DNA of 49,731 nucleotides from Candidatus Merdivivens pullistercoris (GTDB lineage Bacteria; Bacteroidota; Bacteroidia; Bacteroidales; UBA932): NCBI GenBank assembly GCA_017694935.1, contig JADIME010000016.1, positions 1 to 49,731 of the forward strand, read 5' to 3'. Shown piece by piece: positions 42,207 to 49,731 of this stretch (position 1 is its first letter; each line of letters starts with the position of its first letter). The notes under the pieces were generated by a model. It saw only the letters and a program-made list of their open reading frames with translations, ran no database searches and was not told where the DNA came from. The position numbers and the translations under genes were made by a program.

Positions 42207-44304
42207 AAAAATCCCTGTTCATCGAGTTTAGGAACTCTTCATTGTCTTCCGTAGGCTCCATGTACCGGATGAGGTTTTCTATGGCTTCTACCGAAGTCAT
42301 GTCGGCCAAGTGGTTGCGAAGTATCCAGATCTTGTTGAGCTGGTCAGGGCTGTATAGCAGGTCGTCCCTGCGGGTGCTGCTCAATGTTACATCCACGGCC
42401 GGGAATATCCTCTTGTTGGAAATCTTTCTGTCCAGCTGGAGCTCGAGGTTTCCTGTACCCTTGAATTCCTCGAAGATCACATCGTCCATCTTCGACCCGG
42501 TGTCGGTAAGCGCGGTGGCGATGATGGTAAGCGAACCTCCGTTTTCTATGTTGCGGGCGGCTCCGAAAAACCTTTTCGGTTTATGGAGGGCATTGGCGTC
42601 CACACCTCCTGAAAGGACTTTGCCGGATGCGGGCTGTACCGTGTTGAACGCCCTCGCGAGCCTTGTTATCGAATCGAGGAATATCACCACGTCGTGCTTG
42701 CATTCCACCAGGCGTTTGGCCTTTTCCAGAACCATGTTGGCTACCTTGACATGCTTTTCGGCAGGTTCATCGAAAGTGGATGCTATTACCTCTGCCTTTA
42801 CGCTCCTTGCCATGTCGGTAACTTCCTCTGGCCTTTCGTCTATGAGGAGCACTATCATGTACACCTCGGGATGGTTGTCCGCAATGGCATTGGCAATGGC
42901 TTTCAACAGCATGGTCTTGCCTGTCTTTGGCTGTGCGACTATGAGCCCGCGCTGCCCTTTTCCTATAGGAGTGAACAGGTCCACGATACGGCACGACATG
43001 TTGTTGTGGCCGTTCTTTATGAGTTCGAATTTCTCGTTCGGGAACAGCGGTGTAAGGAAATCGAATGGAACACGGTCCCTGATGTATTCCGGAGTGCATC
43101 CGTTTATGGATATTATCCTGACTAACGGAAAGTATTTGTCGCCTTCCTTCGGAGGCCTGATTTCTCCTGTTACGGTATCTCCTGTCTTTAGAGCGAAAGA
43201 TTTGATCTGGGACTGGGATACGTATATGTCATCGGGGGAGTTGAGGTAATTGTAATCCGATGATCTCAGGAAACCGTAACCGTCCGGCATTATTTCCAGG
43301 ACACCGGTAGCTTCCACTATGCCGTCGTATTCGGCCCTTGGCTGTTGTGGAGCGGTATGTGCGGCCGTAGGCTGGGCTGCTTCCTGCAACAACTGCGGCT
43401 GCGCGGCGGCCTGCAGTGCGGGAGCGGCCTGTCTTTGCTGTTGGGCGTTGAATGGCCTGTAAGCCTGTTCGCGGTTGAGCGTATTCTGCGTATTTGCAGC
43501 GGCTCTTTGCTGCCTCTCCTGAGTCGTGTCGAATAATGGCGGGATATTCAACGGCCTTTCCTGCTCGGGCATGGATGCCGCCGTTTCCGTCTTTTCCGGT
43601 TGGTAAGCGGTTTTGTTCTGGTACCTGTCGAGATTGACCGCTTCGTATATTACTGTTTCATTGCCGCCCTCCTGCGGTTTGACTATGCGCTGGCGTTTTT
43701 TCCTCGGTTGTGCCGCCGACGGTTCGGAAGCGGTCTGGTCCGTGGCCTTGTTTTCATTCGAAGGGACGGCTGCAATATTGCTTGCCATGTCAGTGCCCGG
43801 TTCATCCGGTTTCGGTTCCGGGTACGCGGCCTTTTTAGGCGGCCTGCCGCGTTTCCGGGCAGCAGTCTGCTGTTGGGCCTGTCCGTTCTGCTGTGCAGGT
43901 TTTCTTTCCTCGGTCATCTCGGACATGGCAGGCCTGTCCGAAGCGGCATCAGCCGGCATGGCCGCCGCGTTGTTTCTTCCGGTGCCCGGTTTGCGCCCCC
44001 TTTTCCCTTTTGCCGCATCCTGTTGCGGCGTATTGGCATTGGCTTGAAGAACTTCTTTGCCGTTCATGGTATTCTGGTTGGCGTTCTCTTTTGTCTCGGA
44101 CATTTTCTCCTTATTGCCTTTAGGAGGCCTTCCGCGCCTTTTTACAGTCTTGCCGTTGGCGGCGTTATTTACGGCCATTTGATCCAAAATCGTATAAATC
44201 AATCCTTCCTTGTCCATTTTAGCGGCTTTGGGGATGTTCAATTTTTCTGCGATTTCAATCAATTCTTCCTGACTTTTTTCTCGTAGTTCAAAAATCTTAT
44301 ACAT
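42205..44304 (-). CDS. rho: Transcription termination factor Rho with long disordered insert
   Basis: RNA-dependent ATPase that ends transcription. The 699-residue protein has the Rho N-terminal helical domain (1-43), then about 270 residues of Gln/Ala/Pro-rich disordered sequence. The RNA-binding domain follows ([21 protein letters not shown]) and then the motor domain with Walker A AQPKTGKT and [13 protein letters not shown]. The insert holds three AT-hook-like patches: RRGRPPK (56-62), KRGRKPG (101-107) and RKRGRPPKK (150-158). In Bacteroides such an insert is reported to drive condensate formation. A strong promoter at 44385-44416 supports ATG 44304 over the open frame to 44361. Confidence 0.95.
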   Translation of the reverse strand: MYKIFELREKSQEELIEIAEKLNIPKAAKMDKEGLIYTILDQMAVNNAANGKTVKRRGRPPKGNKEKMSETKENANQNTMNGKEVLQANANTPQQDAAKGKRGRKPGTGRNNAAAMPADAASDRPAMSEMTEERKPAQQNGQAQQQTAARKRGRPPKKAAYPEPKPDEPGTDMASNIAAVPSNENKATDQTASEPSAAQPRKKRQRIVKPQEGGNETVIYEAVNLDRYQNKTAYQPEKTETAASMPEQERPLNIPPLFDTTQERQQRAAANTQNTLNREQAYRPFNAQQQRQAAPALQAAAQPQLLQEAAQPTAAHTAPQQPRAEYDGIVEATGVLEIMPDGYGFLRSSDYNYLNSPDDIYVSQSQIKSFALKTGDTVTGEIRPPKEGDKYFPLVRIISINGCTPEYIRDRVPFDFLTPLFPNEKFELIKNGHNNMSCRIVDLFTPIGKGQRGLIVAQPKTGKTMLLKAIANAIADNHPEVYMIVLLIDERPEEVTDMARSVKAEVIASTFDEPAEKHVKVANMVLEKAKRLVECKHDVVIFLDSITRLARAFNTVQPASGKVLSGGVDANALHKPKRFFGAARNIENGGSLTIIATALTDTGSKMDDVIFEEFKGTGNLELQLDRKISNKRIFPAVDVTLSSTRRDDLLYSPDQLNKIWILRNHLADMTSVEAIENLIRYMEPTEDNEEFLNSMNRDF

Positions 44305-44384
44305 TGATGAAATGATATGGTAATTAAATGAAATATAGGATTTGATCGAGAAATTTGACAAACCCTGTCTGTTTTAATTGACTG

Positions 44385-44416
44385 CAAATATATGCAAAAG
44401 CCGGGAGCAATGCAAA
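44385..44416 (-). promoter_or_regulatory. Promoter of rho
   Basis: On the minus strand TTTG (44416-44413), 20 bases, then TATATTTG (44392-44385): full consensus. The leader would be about 74 bases. A MITE-end-like motif lies directly upstream of the -33 box. Confidence 0.7.
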
Positions 44417-44420
44417 TAAA

Positions 44421-44437
44421 TTTTAAACAGTTCCTAA
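44421..44437. repeat. Solo MITE-end-like motif at the lptD stop codon
   Basis: TTTTAAACAGTTCCTAA resembles the right end of the foldback element (TTTTAAACAGCTTCTAA) with two changes. The lptD stop codon TAG (minus strand) is part of it. No partner arm is seen. Confidence 0.45.
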
Positions 44438-47289
44438 TTATCCCAGTAGCTCGTGCTCTTCTTGAATCTCAATATGTCGGCAAGTGTCGAAGCGTTCGCC
44501 GCTATCTTGAAACTCCATTGCTCCCACTGTCCGGACGGGATCCAGGTCACTTGTATGTTGAAGCAGTGCATGTCGTATGTGGCCGTAAGCTGCGTGGTCG
44601 TCATCTTCATCGCCATCAGGTCGAAACCTGTGGAAATCTGCATCGAAAGCGACGGGGTGATCTTGAAGCTCGCGTCCACGCTCAGCGCCTGGGTGTGCCT
44701 GTTGTCGGCCATAAGCCTCTCGTTCGCATATTTGTAGCCTCGCGTGAATACGTATGAATATCTGAACGAAATGCTCCACGGGGCATTCGGGTTTACATAG
44801 TACAGCCATCCTCCCGGGATGTATTCCCCCGTCACTGGATGGCGGTATGTCCTCATGTAGTTCGTCATCGTACTGCCTTTCGCCCCGCCGCCCTGTTGCT
44901 GCCCGTCCATGCCGTTTATCTTTCCTTCGCCGGACAGTGTGTATGACAGCGAGACGCTGGCATTGGTCAGACGTACAGGTTTTGTCCAACCTTGCTGCAC
45001 GGCATTGTATACGCCGATGCGTTGCCCCCTCTCGTTCACCGCGTACGGGTCGAGCGTCATGTTGGCGTTTACGCCCAGCTTTCCGAATATGTTCGTGCTT
45101 AACGTTACGCGGAAATTTTGCAGCTTCATTGAATCGGCGAGGAAATTATACCCTCCCGAGATGTTCAGCTGGTCTATGAGCTTTATCTTTTTCGTGCCGG
45201 TGCCTGTCGTGTCCTTTAGGTCGCGGACCTTCGCCTCGAAGTTGTTGTTGATGTTGAACGTGAGGGACGCCGTCTTTCCTTTCGACGGAGGCGCGTTCAA
45301 TTGTCCGCTGTATATGTTGTAGTCGAGGACCTGTTCCTGCCCGTTGGCGTCTATATATTTATAGGAGCGCCATCCGTTGAATGCGGTTCCGAGTTCCGGT
45401 TGGAAATTGACAGAAAGGCTCGGGGAAATCATGTGCCTTATGGCTTGCAGTTTGTGCTGCGTGCCGAAATTGAACAGACCGTATATCCTTGTGTCCAGGC
45501 TTATGCTTCCGCTGTAACGGTGTGTCGCCCCGAATGAACTGAATACCCCTCCTTTGTTGTCCTCTATCTGTCCCGTCTCGGGATTGTATTCTTTGGTAGT
45601 CTTGCTGAAATACCAGTTCATGCCGTAAGAGATCGAAGGATTGACGTTCAGATATTTGAATAACGTGAACGACGGAAGCCCGATGGAGAAGTTGTGTGTC
45701 ATTCCATTGTTGAGCTTGTCCCAGAATCCCGGTTCGCCCACTTCGCTCGACTTGAAATTGATCTTGTTCTGGAACGAAGTATTGTAACTGAATGATATCT
45801 GTTCGTAAAGTTTTTCTTTACCTACTCTGACCTTGCGTTTGAAAGGGTAAAACGTGCTAACTGACAATGACAGGTTGGGCAGTGTGATCGAGTATGAACT
45901 GTCCCTTGAGTTCTGGCTGTGCTGGCCGCTTAACGACAGGGTGACTTTGTTCCATCTCCGGCTCCATGATATTGACGAGGACGTCTGTGTCTGCAATGCC
46001 TCGTTTATATTGTTGGAGTTGTATTTGTTGTTGGACGGGCTTGAAAAGTTCACCGATGCGCTGAACGATGTCCCCGGCCGTGCTTTCGGGTCTTGTGTGT
46101 GGGACCATTTTACCGAGAAGTTCCTTGTCTGGAAAAAGTCGGTACTTCCTTTTTCCCCGGTCTGGTCATTGGAGTAGGTAAGTCCGAAGCTGCCGTTGAA
46201 TTTGTAGTTTACCTTGTACCTCGAGGATACGTCGATCTGCCATGAACCGAGCGTATATATGTCTCCCGTAAGGGCTATGTCGAAATAGTCTCCCATTACA
46301 AGGTATATCCCGAGGTCTTTCATGTAGAATCCGCGGGCTCCTTCGTCTCCGAAAGTTGGCATCAGCAGTCCCGTAGCCCTGTCCGGCCTGCTCGGTACGA
46401 AACCGAAAGGCAGCATCAGGGGATAGATAGGGACGTCTTCCACTACCATGTATGCAGGGCCGAACACGGTCCTCTGTTTCGGCTCGGTCATTACTTTCGC
46501 CGTGGTGAGGTTCAGGTAGAAGTGGGGATCTTCGCAGTCGCATACGGTGTATCTTCCGTTGCGCATGTTGATGGACTTGTCGGAAAGCATCTTTATGTTT
46601 TTCCCGTACAGGTTTCCCTCTTCCTCCTGTGTTATCATGTTTTTTATACGGGATTTCCTCGTCTCGAAGTTGTATATGACTTTCTCCATGGTGTACGTCT
46701 GGCCATGGTCCGTCATCGTAGGCTGTCCTATCCAGTTGCCCGTGGTGTCTTTTATGCCGGAAGCGAATACGGTCTTGGTGTCCACATTGTATTCCATGTA
46801 TTCGGCCGTCATCTTCATCTCCCCGAATTCGACAGACACGTCCCCGTAATAATATATCATCTTGTATTTTCCGGAAAAATCCTCCACGATCGAGTCGCGT
46901 GCGGTAGAGAACGCCGGCCTGTCTATTGCTCCGGGCCTGTCGGTTGTCGTGTCCGCCAGCACCCTTGCTATCGAGTCCCGTTTTGCCGCCGCTATGGAGT
47001 CCATCCTTGCTATCGTGGCCGAATCCAGCCTTGATCTTACGAGGGAGTCGAGTTTCTGTTCGGAGGGCCTCAGGCGTTCATCGGCTGACGGGATGTTTTC
47101 TTTCTTGCGCCTGTCCCTTCTTGATTCCCTGCGGGATGTGCGGTCAGGCTCCCGGACGGAGACTTCCGTGGAATCGGATACGGGGTTTTGTGCATGCAAT
47201 TCCTCCGGCATGGCCAAAAGCATCAAAAGGCCCGCCATAACCGGTGCTATGTGTGACAGGATATATCGTATAATATATCGAATTGACAT
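44434..47289 (-). CDS. lptD: LPS-assembly protein LptD (OstA-like)
   Basis: Outer-membrane barrel that inserts lipopolysaccharide into the outer leaflet. The 951-residue protein has a signal sequence (about 1-33, LHAQ), a low-complexity Arg/Ser/Asp-rich stretch (about 40-120), an OstA-type jellyroll part (YYYGDVSVEFGEMKMTAEYMEYNVDTKTVFA, about 145-175), a Cys pair in RYTVCDCEDPHFYL, then a large barrel (PLMLPFGFVPSRPDRATGLLMPTFGDEG at its start). The gene diverges from the amidase gene, a neighbourhood that recurs in Bacteroidetes. The stop codon overlaps a MITE-end-like motif. Confidence 0.9.
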   Translation of the reverse strand: MSIRYIIRYILSHIAPVMAGLLMLLAMPEELHAQNPVSDSTEVSVREPDRTSRRESRRDRRKKENIPSADERLRPSEQKLDSLVRSRLDSATIARMDSIAAAKRDSIARVLADTTTDRPGAIDRPAFSTARDSIVEDFSGKYKMIYYYGDVSVEFGEMKMTAEYMEYNVDTKTVFASGIKDTTGNWIGQPTMTDHGQTYTMEKVIYNFETRKSRIKNMITQEEEGNLYGKNIKMLSDKSINMRNGRYTVCDCEDPHFYLNLTTAKVMTEPKQRTVFGPAYMVVEDVPIYPLMLPFGFVPSRPDRATGLLMPTFGDEGARGFYMKDLGIYLVMGDYFDIALTGDIYTLGSWQIDVSSRYKVNYKFNGSFGLTYSNDQTGEKGSTDFFQTRNFSVKWSHTQDPKARPGTSFSASVNFSSPSNNKYNSNNINEALQTQTSSSISWSRRWNKVTLSLSGQHSQNSRDSSYSITLPNLSLSVSTFYPFKRKVRVGKEKLYEQISFSYNTSFQNKINFKSSEVGEPGFWDKLNNGMTHNFSIGLPSFTLFKYLNVNPSISYGMNWYFSKTTKEYNPETGQIEDNKGGVFSSFGATHRYSGSISLDTRIYGLFNFGTQHKLQAIRHMISPSLSVNFQPELGTAFNGWRSYKYIDANGQEQVLDYNIYSGQLNAPPSKGKTASLTFNINNNFEAKVRDLKDTTGTGTKKIKLIDQLNISGGYNFLADSMKLQNFRVTLSTNIFGKLGVNANMTLDPYAVNERGQRIGVYNAVQQGWTKPVRLTNASVSLSYTLSGEGKINGMDGQQQGGGAKGSTMTNYMRTYRHPVTGEYIPGGWLYYVNPNAPWSISFRYSYVFTRGYKYANERLMADNRHTQALSVDASFKITPSLSMQISTGFDLMAMKMTTTQLTATYDMHCFNIQVTWIPSGQWEQWSFKIAANASTLADILRFKKSTSYWDN

Positions 47290-47317
47290 TAATCTTCAAA
47301 AATTCGAAATAATTTCA

Positions 47318-47340
47318 TAATTTTGCAAGTCGCAAATTTA
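47318..47340. promoter_or_regulatory. Back-to-back promoters of the amidase and lptD genes
   Basis: TAATTTTG on the plus strand (47318-47325) serves the amidase gene. TAAATTTG on the minus strand (47340-47333) serves lptD, with a TTTG 16 bases upstream. The two -7 boxes are only 7 bases apart, so the two polymerases could compete. Confidence 0.5.
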
Positions 47341-47362
47341 ATAAAAATTTTAATAACAAAAT

Positions 47363-48499
47363 ATGAGGTCATCCATTTTGCGCCTTGTGCCTTGTTTTTT
47401 GCTGCTTTTTGCAACGGCAATGCCCTTGCCATTATTGTGCCAAGAAAATGTTGCCGGCGGCCTTGTGCTGAAGACGGTGGTAATAGATCCCGGTCACGGC
47501 GGACATGATGCAGGTTGCGTGAGCAAGGACGGGAAAACATACGAGAAAAACCTCACCTTGTCGATAGCCGTCAAGTTGGGCAACAAGATAAAGGCGGCCT
47601 ATCCGGATGTGAAAGTAATATATACAAGGAATACCGATAAATTCATTCCTCTGAACGAGCGGGCGGAGATTGCCAACAGGAACAAGGCGGACCTGTTCAT
47701 TTCCATACACATCAATTCTTTCAACACTTCCACCCCTACAGGAACCTCGGCCCATGTGCTGGGGCCTTCTTCAAACAAAAACAGGGATACCTTTTCCGAG
47801 AGCATGGAACTCTGCCGTAGGGAAAACTCCGTGATTCTCCTCGAAGACGATTACACTACGACGTATCAGGGATTCAATCCGAATGATCCTGAATCATATA
47901 TCATTTTCAACCTGTTGCAGAATTCTCACCTGCAGCAGAGCCTGCAATTCGCCACTTTCGTGCAGGAGCGCATGGGCAACGGGCCTATAAAGAAAAACAG
48001 AGGCATTTCACGCGACCCGTTTTTAGTGCTTTGCCGCACGGCTATGCCGTCGGTGCTGCTGGAACTCGGTTTCATATCGAACTCTTCCGACCTTGCCTCC
48101 CTGAGGAGCAAGAGCGGGCAGGACAAACTGGCGCAGAATATATTCGATGCTTTCAGGGAATATAAGAAGATATATGACGAAAGCGGCATGGCCGAAGAAC
48201 CTTCCGGGACAGTCTCGGTTTCCGTTGCCCGGGACGGTGCGGACGGGGGCACGATGCTGCAAGGCAAAGTATCCTACGGTGTCCAGATATTCGCCTTGAG
48301 CAGGGTGGTTGAAAACGGCGATCCGGCATTGAAAGGCGTACGTTGCACGAGATACAAAAGCGGAAGGCTTTACCGGTACGTGGCAGGGGAATGCGGCACT
48401 CAAAAGGAGGCCGAAGGGCTGTTGCGCGAAATCAAGGCGAAATTCCCTGACGCATACCTTGTAAAAGTGGAAGACGGGAAAGTGGCGGCCGTAAAATGA
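47363..48499 (+). CDS. N-acetylmuramoyl-L-alanine amidase (Amidase_3) with SPOR-like tail
   Basis: Zinc amidase that cuts the peptide stem from peptidoglycan, probably at division. The 378-residue protein has a signal peptide (1 to about 27). The catalytic domain begins VVIDPGHGGHDAG, with zinc ligand His45; Glu61 in YEKNL and a His in LFISIHINSF follow. The catalytic Glu is in VLLELGFISN. After about 290 comes a SPOR-like domain (YGVQIFALSR, then GRLYRYVAGECGTQKEAEGLL), which would bind denuded glycan at the septum. The last codon overlaps the next gene. Confidence 0.92.
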   Translation: MRSSILRLVPCFLLLFATAMPLPLLCQENVAGGLVLKTVVIDPGHGGHDAGCVSKDGKTYEKNLTLSIAVKLGNKIKAAYPDVKVIYTRNTDKFIPLNERAEIANRNKADLFISIHINSFNTSTPTGTSAHVLGPSSNKNRDTFSESMELCRRENSVILLEDDYTTTYQGFNPNDPESYIIFNLLQNSHLQQSLQFATFVQERMGNGPIKKNRGISRDPFLVLCRTAMPSVLLELGFISNSSDLASLRSKSGQDKLAQNIFDAFREYKKIYDESGMAEEPSGTVSVSVARDGADGGTMLQGKVSYGVQIFALSRVVENGDPALKGVRCTRYKSGRLYRYVAGECGTQKEAEGLLREIKAKFPDAYLVKVEDGKVAAVK

Positions 48500-49425
48500 C
48501 CGGTTGGATGATTATGAAAAGGATTACTAAAGAATGGAGAATAGGCGCCATGGTGGTCTTTACCATTGTGGCGGCGTATTTTGTCATAAATTTCCTGCGC
48601 GGGAAAGATGTTTTCAATAAGGAAAACGATTATATAATATATTATGAGAATGTCGCGGGCCTGAAGGCTTCGTCCGCCGTCAGCGTGTCCGGATTCAAGG
48701 CGGGTACGGTGAAAAGTGTCGAATATTGTCCCGTACAAAGGAATTTCAAGGTCGTCTGCTCGGTAAGCAAGGATTTCGTTTTCCCGGAAGATTCCCGTTT
48801 TGAAATATACAGCAGCGATATAATGGGCGGAAAGGCCATGCGTGTGATTGTCGGCGGTTCGCAGGACATGGCAATTTCGGGTGCCGTCATGCAGGGCTGT
48901 CTGGCCGGAGACATGATGGCGTCGTTGATGGAAAAGCTGCCCGGAATATTGGACAGTGTCGGTTCCGCCCTTGACTCGGTATCCGCCGCCGCCGGTTCTT
49001 TGCGGGGTATCGTCGATGGCAACGAAGGAAAGGTGAGGGACATATTGGCGGATTTGTCGGATGCGGTATCCAACATCGAGTCTTTGACGGCTGGAGCAGG
49101 GAAGTTGGTACCGGATCTGAAGATTTTCGTAGACAATATGAAGGCCGTGTCCGATGCGCTTTCCTCTGGAAAAGACGATATAGGTTCCATTATTTCGGAT
49201 CTGTCCGAAGTCTCTTCGCAATTGGGAGATGCCGCCCTCGGGGACATGGCCGCCTCTTTGTCGGAGATACTTTCTTCTTTGGCGGCGGGCGAAGGAAGCA
49301 TGGGAAAACTGCTGAATGACGACTCGCTTTATATTAAAATAAACTCTCTTGTCGGCGATGCCGATTCTTTGATTACGGCTATAAAATCCGATCCGAAAAA
49401 GTACGTCAGGATTTCGGTTTTCTGA
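48496..49425 (+). CDS. MCE/MlaD-family lipid transport protein
   Basis: A 309-residue protein with one N-terminal membrane anchor (RIGAMVVFTIVAAYFVINFL) and an MCE domain (YYENVAGLKASSAVSVSGFKAGTVKSVEY, then IMGGKAMRVIVG). A long helical C-terminal part rich in Ser/Asp/Leu follows. MlaD-type proteins form hexameric rings that shuttle phospholipids between membranes. The first ATG overlaps the amidase stop (ATGA); ATG 48514 (MKRITKEWRIG) fits the family start equally well. Its MlaE/MlaF partners are not in the window. Confidence 0.88.
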   Translation: MTGWMIMKRITKEWRIGAMVVFTIVAAYFVINFLRGKDVFNKENDYIIYYENVAGLKASSAVSVSGFKAGTVKSVEYCPVQRNFKVVCSVSKDFVFPEDSRFEIYSSDIMGGKAMRVIVGGSQDMAISGAVMQGCLAGDMMASLMEKLPGILDSVGSALDSVSAAAGSLRGIVDGNEGKVRDILADLSDAVSNIESLTAGAGKLVPDLKIFVDNMKAVSDALSSGKDDIGSIISDLSEVSSQLGDAALGDMAASLSEILSSLAAGEGSMGKLLNDDSLYIKINSLVGDADSLITAIKSDPKKYVRISVF

Positions 49426-49628
49426 TTTCCGTAAGGCCTTAATAATCATGGTTGTATTAATTTTGTAATAATACTAACATATTGATTATTAGTGCGTTGT
49501 AAAAATATTAAAGAAAAATCGCCGTTCTGTGCAACAAGTAAAATTTGCTAATATTGCAATAGGAATTTTCGTTTTTATTGTAAAATTTTTATTTCAATTT
49601 TGTCTTCCCGAAAAAATCAGGAGAACAA
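49426..49628. other. AT-rich region upstream of dnaA
   Basis: 203 bases, clearly richer in A and T than the rest. It may be part of the replication origin or just the dnaA leader. I find no clear DnaA box (TTATNCACA); the nearest is TGTTGCACA on the minus strand (about 49529-49537), with two mismatches. TAATTTTG at 49458-49465 is a possible promoter box. AGGAG at 49619-49623 is a good ribosome binding site for ATG 49629. Confidence 0.5.
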
Positions 49629-49731
49629 ATGTTGGAAGAAAAACACGTATTGGTCTGGAATAGCTGTCTCAGCATCATAAGGGACATCGTCGAGCCGCAG
49701 CCTTTCGCTACATGGTTCGAACGGATTGTTC
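49629..49731 (+). CDS. dnaA: Chromosomal replication initiator DnaA (5-prime part)
   Basis: The window ends after 34 codons. The translated piece MLEEKHVLVWNSCLSIIRD continues with IVEPQPFATWFERIV, which matches DnaA domain I (helix with W near 10 and the TWFxPI motif). AGGAG lies 6-10 bases upstream of the ATG. The ATPase and DNA-binding domains are outside the window. Confidence 0.88.
   Translation, partial: MLEEKHVLVWNSCLSIIRDIVEPQPFATWFERIV

Overview
The window looks like an ordinary chromosomal stretch from a member of the Bacteroidales (Bacteroidota). The signs are: promoters of the Bacteroidetes type (TTTG about 20 bases before TAnnTTTG); a TonB-dependent receptor followed by DUF6850 and DUF4876 proteins; BACON domains; an S46 dipeptidyl-peptidase; a Rho factor with a long disordered insert; a ptb-buk pair; and a C10 (streptopain-like) protease remnant. 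The genus cannot be fixed from the sequence. Base composition is moderate, and the 1.95-4.7 kb block looks more AT-rich than the rest. The window ends 34 codons into dnaA.

Layout. 0-5 kb: superoxide dismutase, xerD, two related BACON-like lipoproteins and a broken C10 protease gene. 5-13.6 kb: recG, then pdxA-rnhA, a queuosine block (preQ transporter, queC, queF), and facing it a FAD-dependent dehydrogenase coupled to tsaD. 13.7-21.8 kb: tamB, an RsmI-like methylase, folB, mtaB and a PhnP-like hydrolase. 21.8-24.5 kb: an ABC exporter operon with a DUF4857 protein. 24.6-30.9 kb: a four-gene outer-membrane operon (TonB receptor, lipoprotein, DUF6850 barrel, BACON-DUF4876 protein) with no SusD. 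31.3-37.4 kb: gyrA, a TPR protein and DPP11. 37.5-41.9 kb: a short ComEC protein, then ackA, ptb and buk. 42.2-49.7 kb: rho and lptD, facing an amidase, an MCE/MlaD-type protein and dnaA.

The genes cover tRNA modification (tsaD, mtaB, queC, queF), envelope building (tamB, lptD, mlaD-like, amidase), peptide and acid fermentation (DPP11, ackA, ptb, buk), and replication, topology and transcription (recG, rnhA, gyrA, rho, dnaA).

The most unusual content lies in and around the genes. A foldback MITE-like element of about 161 bp, flanked by TA, is present three times (one cut by the window edge). One copy splits the C10 protease gene at a TA, and taking it out restores the reading frame exactly. 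Another sits between a strong promoter and the queuosine operon. Element-end-like motifs also lie at the stop codons of sod, lptD and the DUF4857 gene. At least three further families of long inverted repeats lie between genes, several touching stop codons. No tRNA, rRNA, CRISPR array or phage was seen.
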